NCBI GenBank assembly: GCA_020426065.1
Contig: JAGQQT010000215.1
Span: 1-7,026 of the forward strand
Length of the DNA: 7,026 nucleotides
Source: Planctomycetaceae bacterium
Lineage (GTDB): Bacteria; Planctomycetota; Planctomycetia; Planctomycetales; Planctomycetaceae
Direction: 5' to 3'
A model generated the notes under the pieces. The model searched no databases. It was not told the origin of the DNA and was given only the letters and a program-made list of their open reading frames with translations. A program made the position numbers and the translations under genes. Within the stretch, counting starts at the first letter, position 1. The number at the start of each line of letters is the position of its first letter. Positions 5,843 to 7,026 of the stretch are shown one piece after another.

Positions 5843-5960
5843 CAAACTCTTTTTTCACTGGGATCTAGATCTCTGCTGGCAGTTTTTCAGGCGTTCACCT
5901 TCAACGAGTCCTCTCTGGAAGGCCGATCTGCGCTGGATTTTCCACTGCCCGGGGACAAAA

Positions 5961-6041
5961 ATGATCGAGAAGGGTAAGTGCCGGTTTGAACAGCGGGTGA
6001 CCTCCTTCAAGCCGTACTTCATTTCGATGGGGAAACCATAA
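5961..6041 (+). CDS. Possible 26-residue leader ORF coupled to the protease-like gene
   Basis: ATG at 5961 has GGGGA (5951-5955) 5 bases upstream. The frame runs 26 codons and ends in TAA at 6039-6041, whose last A is the first base of the next gene's ATG (TAATG). The peptide begins MIEKGKCRFEQRV and ends YFISMGKP. The ribosome site of the next gene (6029-6033) lies inside this frame. The arrangement matches a translationally coupled leader. Against it are its short length, no recognisable sequence, and the chance frequency of such short frames. I rate it as a candidate only. Confidence 0.35.
   Translation: MIEKGKCRFEQRVTSFKPYFISMGKP
6029..6033 (+). promoter_or_regulatory. Ribosome binding site for the NfeD/ClpP-class gene
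   Basis: GGGGA lies 7 bases before the ATG at 6041, within the last codons of the possible leader ORF. It supports 6041 as the start, which also yields a clean signal peptide. Confidence 0.6.
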
Positions 6042-7026
6042 TGTCATTTCAATCTCGCAGTCTGACCAGTCGCTCCGGAATCAAGCTTTCAGGAATGGTC
6101 CTGCTGGCCCTGTTCAGCCTGCTGATGTTCTCCGCTCCTCTGGTTGCTCAACCAACAGATGAGCAGCCCCCCGCAGAGCAGCCCCCAGCAGAGCCGGTCG
6201 AGAACAAACCAGATCCGCCCGAAGAACCAGATGCTGAGGCAGCCAAGTCTCCCCTGGCCAAGTACGTGATTGTCGACAGTCCGATTGACGATGCCGTTTT
6301 TCGTACGATCCGCAATACAGCATTACGGCTTCAGGAGCTGGCTCAACTGGAAGACCGTCCGGCATTTCTGATTCTGGAAATTCGACCTGGGCAAAGTGAA
6401 TTCCACCAGGTGCACGGCATCGCCAAGTTTCTGACCTCCTCCAAACTGGACCGAGTGCGGACGATCGCCTGGGTTCCGGAAACGGTGACCGGGAATAATG
6501 TGGTTGTGGCACTGGGATGTGCAGAGATCATTCTGCATCCTGATGCGGAACTCGGTGATATTGGCCGAGGCAAACCGGTCGATCCGGATGAAGAGCAACT
6601 CGTGCTGACACTCGTCGAAAAACGCCACAACGTGAAACTGAGCCGTGATCTAGTGAGCGGAATGCTCAATCCCCAGGTCACCCTGCTGCAGGCGACAATC
6701 GACCGGGACGGCATGACGGAAAAACGGATTGTCACCGAAGAACAGGCCAAGGTGCTGCGTGATAATCAGATTGCGATCACGAATGTGGAAGTCATCAAGG
6801 ATCGGGGTCAGCGGGGGATATTTTCGGGATCCCAGGCGCGCGAACTCGGAGTGCTGGTCACGCATACGATTGAAACCAGAGCGGAGTTATCCAATCTGTA
6901 TGGCCTGGATCCGCAAAGCCTGCGCGAACATCGCGAACAGGGAGAATCCAAAGTCGTCAAACTGATTGATGTGACTGACATCATCGACCCGGTGCTGGAA
7001 GCCTTTATCGGTCGGCAGATCGAACG
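6041..7026 (+). CDS. Secreted NfeD/ClpP-class protein, probable pseudoprotease, 5' part
   Basis: The frame starts at ATG 6041 and is open at the right edge; 328 residues are visible. Residues 1-36 are a signal peptide (Arg/Lys-rich start, hydrophobic core about 18-35, likely cleavage near LVA36-Q37). A Pro/Glu-rich linker (40-67) contains two EQPPA units. From about 75 the sequence follows the ClpP/crotonase-like protease domain of the NfeD/SppA class: YVIVDSPIDDAVFRTIRNT, AFLILEIRPGQS (109-119, where active members have a D-TPGG-like oxyanion loop), TIAWVPETVTGNNVVVALGC (141-160, where active members have an A-S-A-G catalytic serine), then EIILHPDAELGDIGRG (162-177). No serine sits at the expected nucleophile position; N152/N153 are there. 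I therefore expect a membrane-associated or periplasmic non-catalytic relative, or one with a different chemistry. Downstream NfeD membrane and OB-fold parts would lie beyond the window. Substrate and role are unknown. Confidence 0.82.
   Translation, partial: MSFQSRSLTSRSGIKLSGMVLLALFSLLMFSAPLVAQPTDEQPPAEQPPAEPVENKPDPPEEPDAEAAKSPLAKYVIVDSPIDDAVFRTIRNTALRLQELAQLEDRPAFLILEIRPGQSEFHQVHGIAKFLTSSKLDRVRTIAWVPETVTGNNVVVALGCAEIILHPDAELGDIGRGKPVDPDEEQLVLTLVEKRHNVKLSRDLVSGMLNPQVTLLQATIDRDGMTEKRIVTEEQAKVLRDNQIAITNVEVIKDRGQRGIFSGSQARELGVLVTHTIETRAELSNLYGLDPQSLREHREQGESKVVKLIDVTDIIDPVLEAFIGRQIE

Larger units (their letters stand above)
5631..5960. other. Divergent intergenic region with an inverted repeat
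   Basis: This 330-base stretch separates the minus-strand coiled-coil gene from the plus-strand leader ORF and protease-like gene, so it must hold promoters in both directions. I see no convincing sigma70 -35/-10 pair on either strand. It holds an inverted repeat at 5816-5842, the 10-bp palindrome GATCTAGATC at 5862-5871, and two copies of TCCCGGGC (5767-5774 and 5801-5808). A minus-strand open frame across it (5845-5627) lacks a ribosome site and recognisable sequence, and I do not call it a gene. Confidence 0.5.

Noticed and set aside
5627..5845. Minus-strand 72-codon frame in the divergent gap
   Set aside because: It has no ribosome site, overlaps the start of the coiled-coil gene in another frame and shows no recognisable sequence.
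6114..6750. Several minus-strand open frames opposite the right-hand gene
   Set aside because: The plus-strand frame from 6041 has a signal peptide and NfeD/ClpP-class pattern and stays open to the edge; the minus frames are shadows.

Overview
The window looks like a piece of a planctomycete chromosome (order Planctomycetales, moderate G+C). This is inferred from the kind of genes rather than from a marker gene. It has a PQQ-type beta-propeller, a Ser/Thr kinase of the 'DIG..SK / SVGTVYYMAPE' style fused to a polytopic membrane region, a degenerate FHA protein, a membrane-anchored coiled-coil protein, and an NfeD/ClpP-class secreted protein with an altered active site. No tRNA, rRNA, insertion sequence, integrase or CRISPR array was seen.

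Layout. Positions 2-781 (+) are the 3' end of a PQQ-like beta-propeller gene. It converges on a minus-strand block, and a 14-bp hairpin (791-821) lies between them. The minus-strand block, in transcription order, is a coiled-coil membrane protein (5630-4836), a tandem FHA-like protein (4548-3892), a Ser/Thr protein kinase with 7-8 C-terminal membrane segments (3756-1756) and a small three-TM membrane protein (1756-869). The last two genes share the A of a TAATG stop/start, so they are probably translationally coupled. Divergent from the coiled-coil gene, a possible 26-residue leader ORF (5961-6041, +) overlaps by TAATG the start of a secreted NfeD/ClpP-class protein (6041 to the window edge, +). 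That large gene is open at the right edge and was identified by direct translation.

How the genes may work together. The FHA-like protein, the kinase and the coupled membrane protein look like a membrane phospho-signalling module. The FHA-like protein would be an adaptor, the kinase carries its catalytic domain at the N-terminus on a polytopic membrane domain, and the small membrane protein would be made in fixed ratio with it. Upstream of both the FHA-like gene and the kinase gene lies a near-copy of the 12-bp palindrome TTAACCGGTTAA and a GTTAACA box 24-25 bases before the ATG, which suggests shared control. The intergenic space between the coiled-coil and FHA-like genes holds a 25-bp tandem repeat (2.6 copies) and a perfect 10-bp hairpin.

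The most interesting points are the polytopic kinase/FHA module with non-canonical catalytic and phosphopeptide-binding residues, the probable pseudoprotease with its coupled leader ORF, and the 25-bp tandem repeat.
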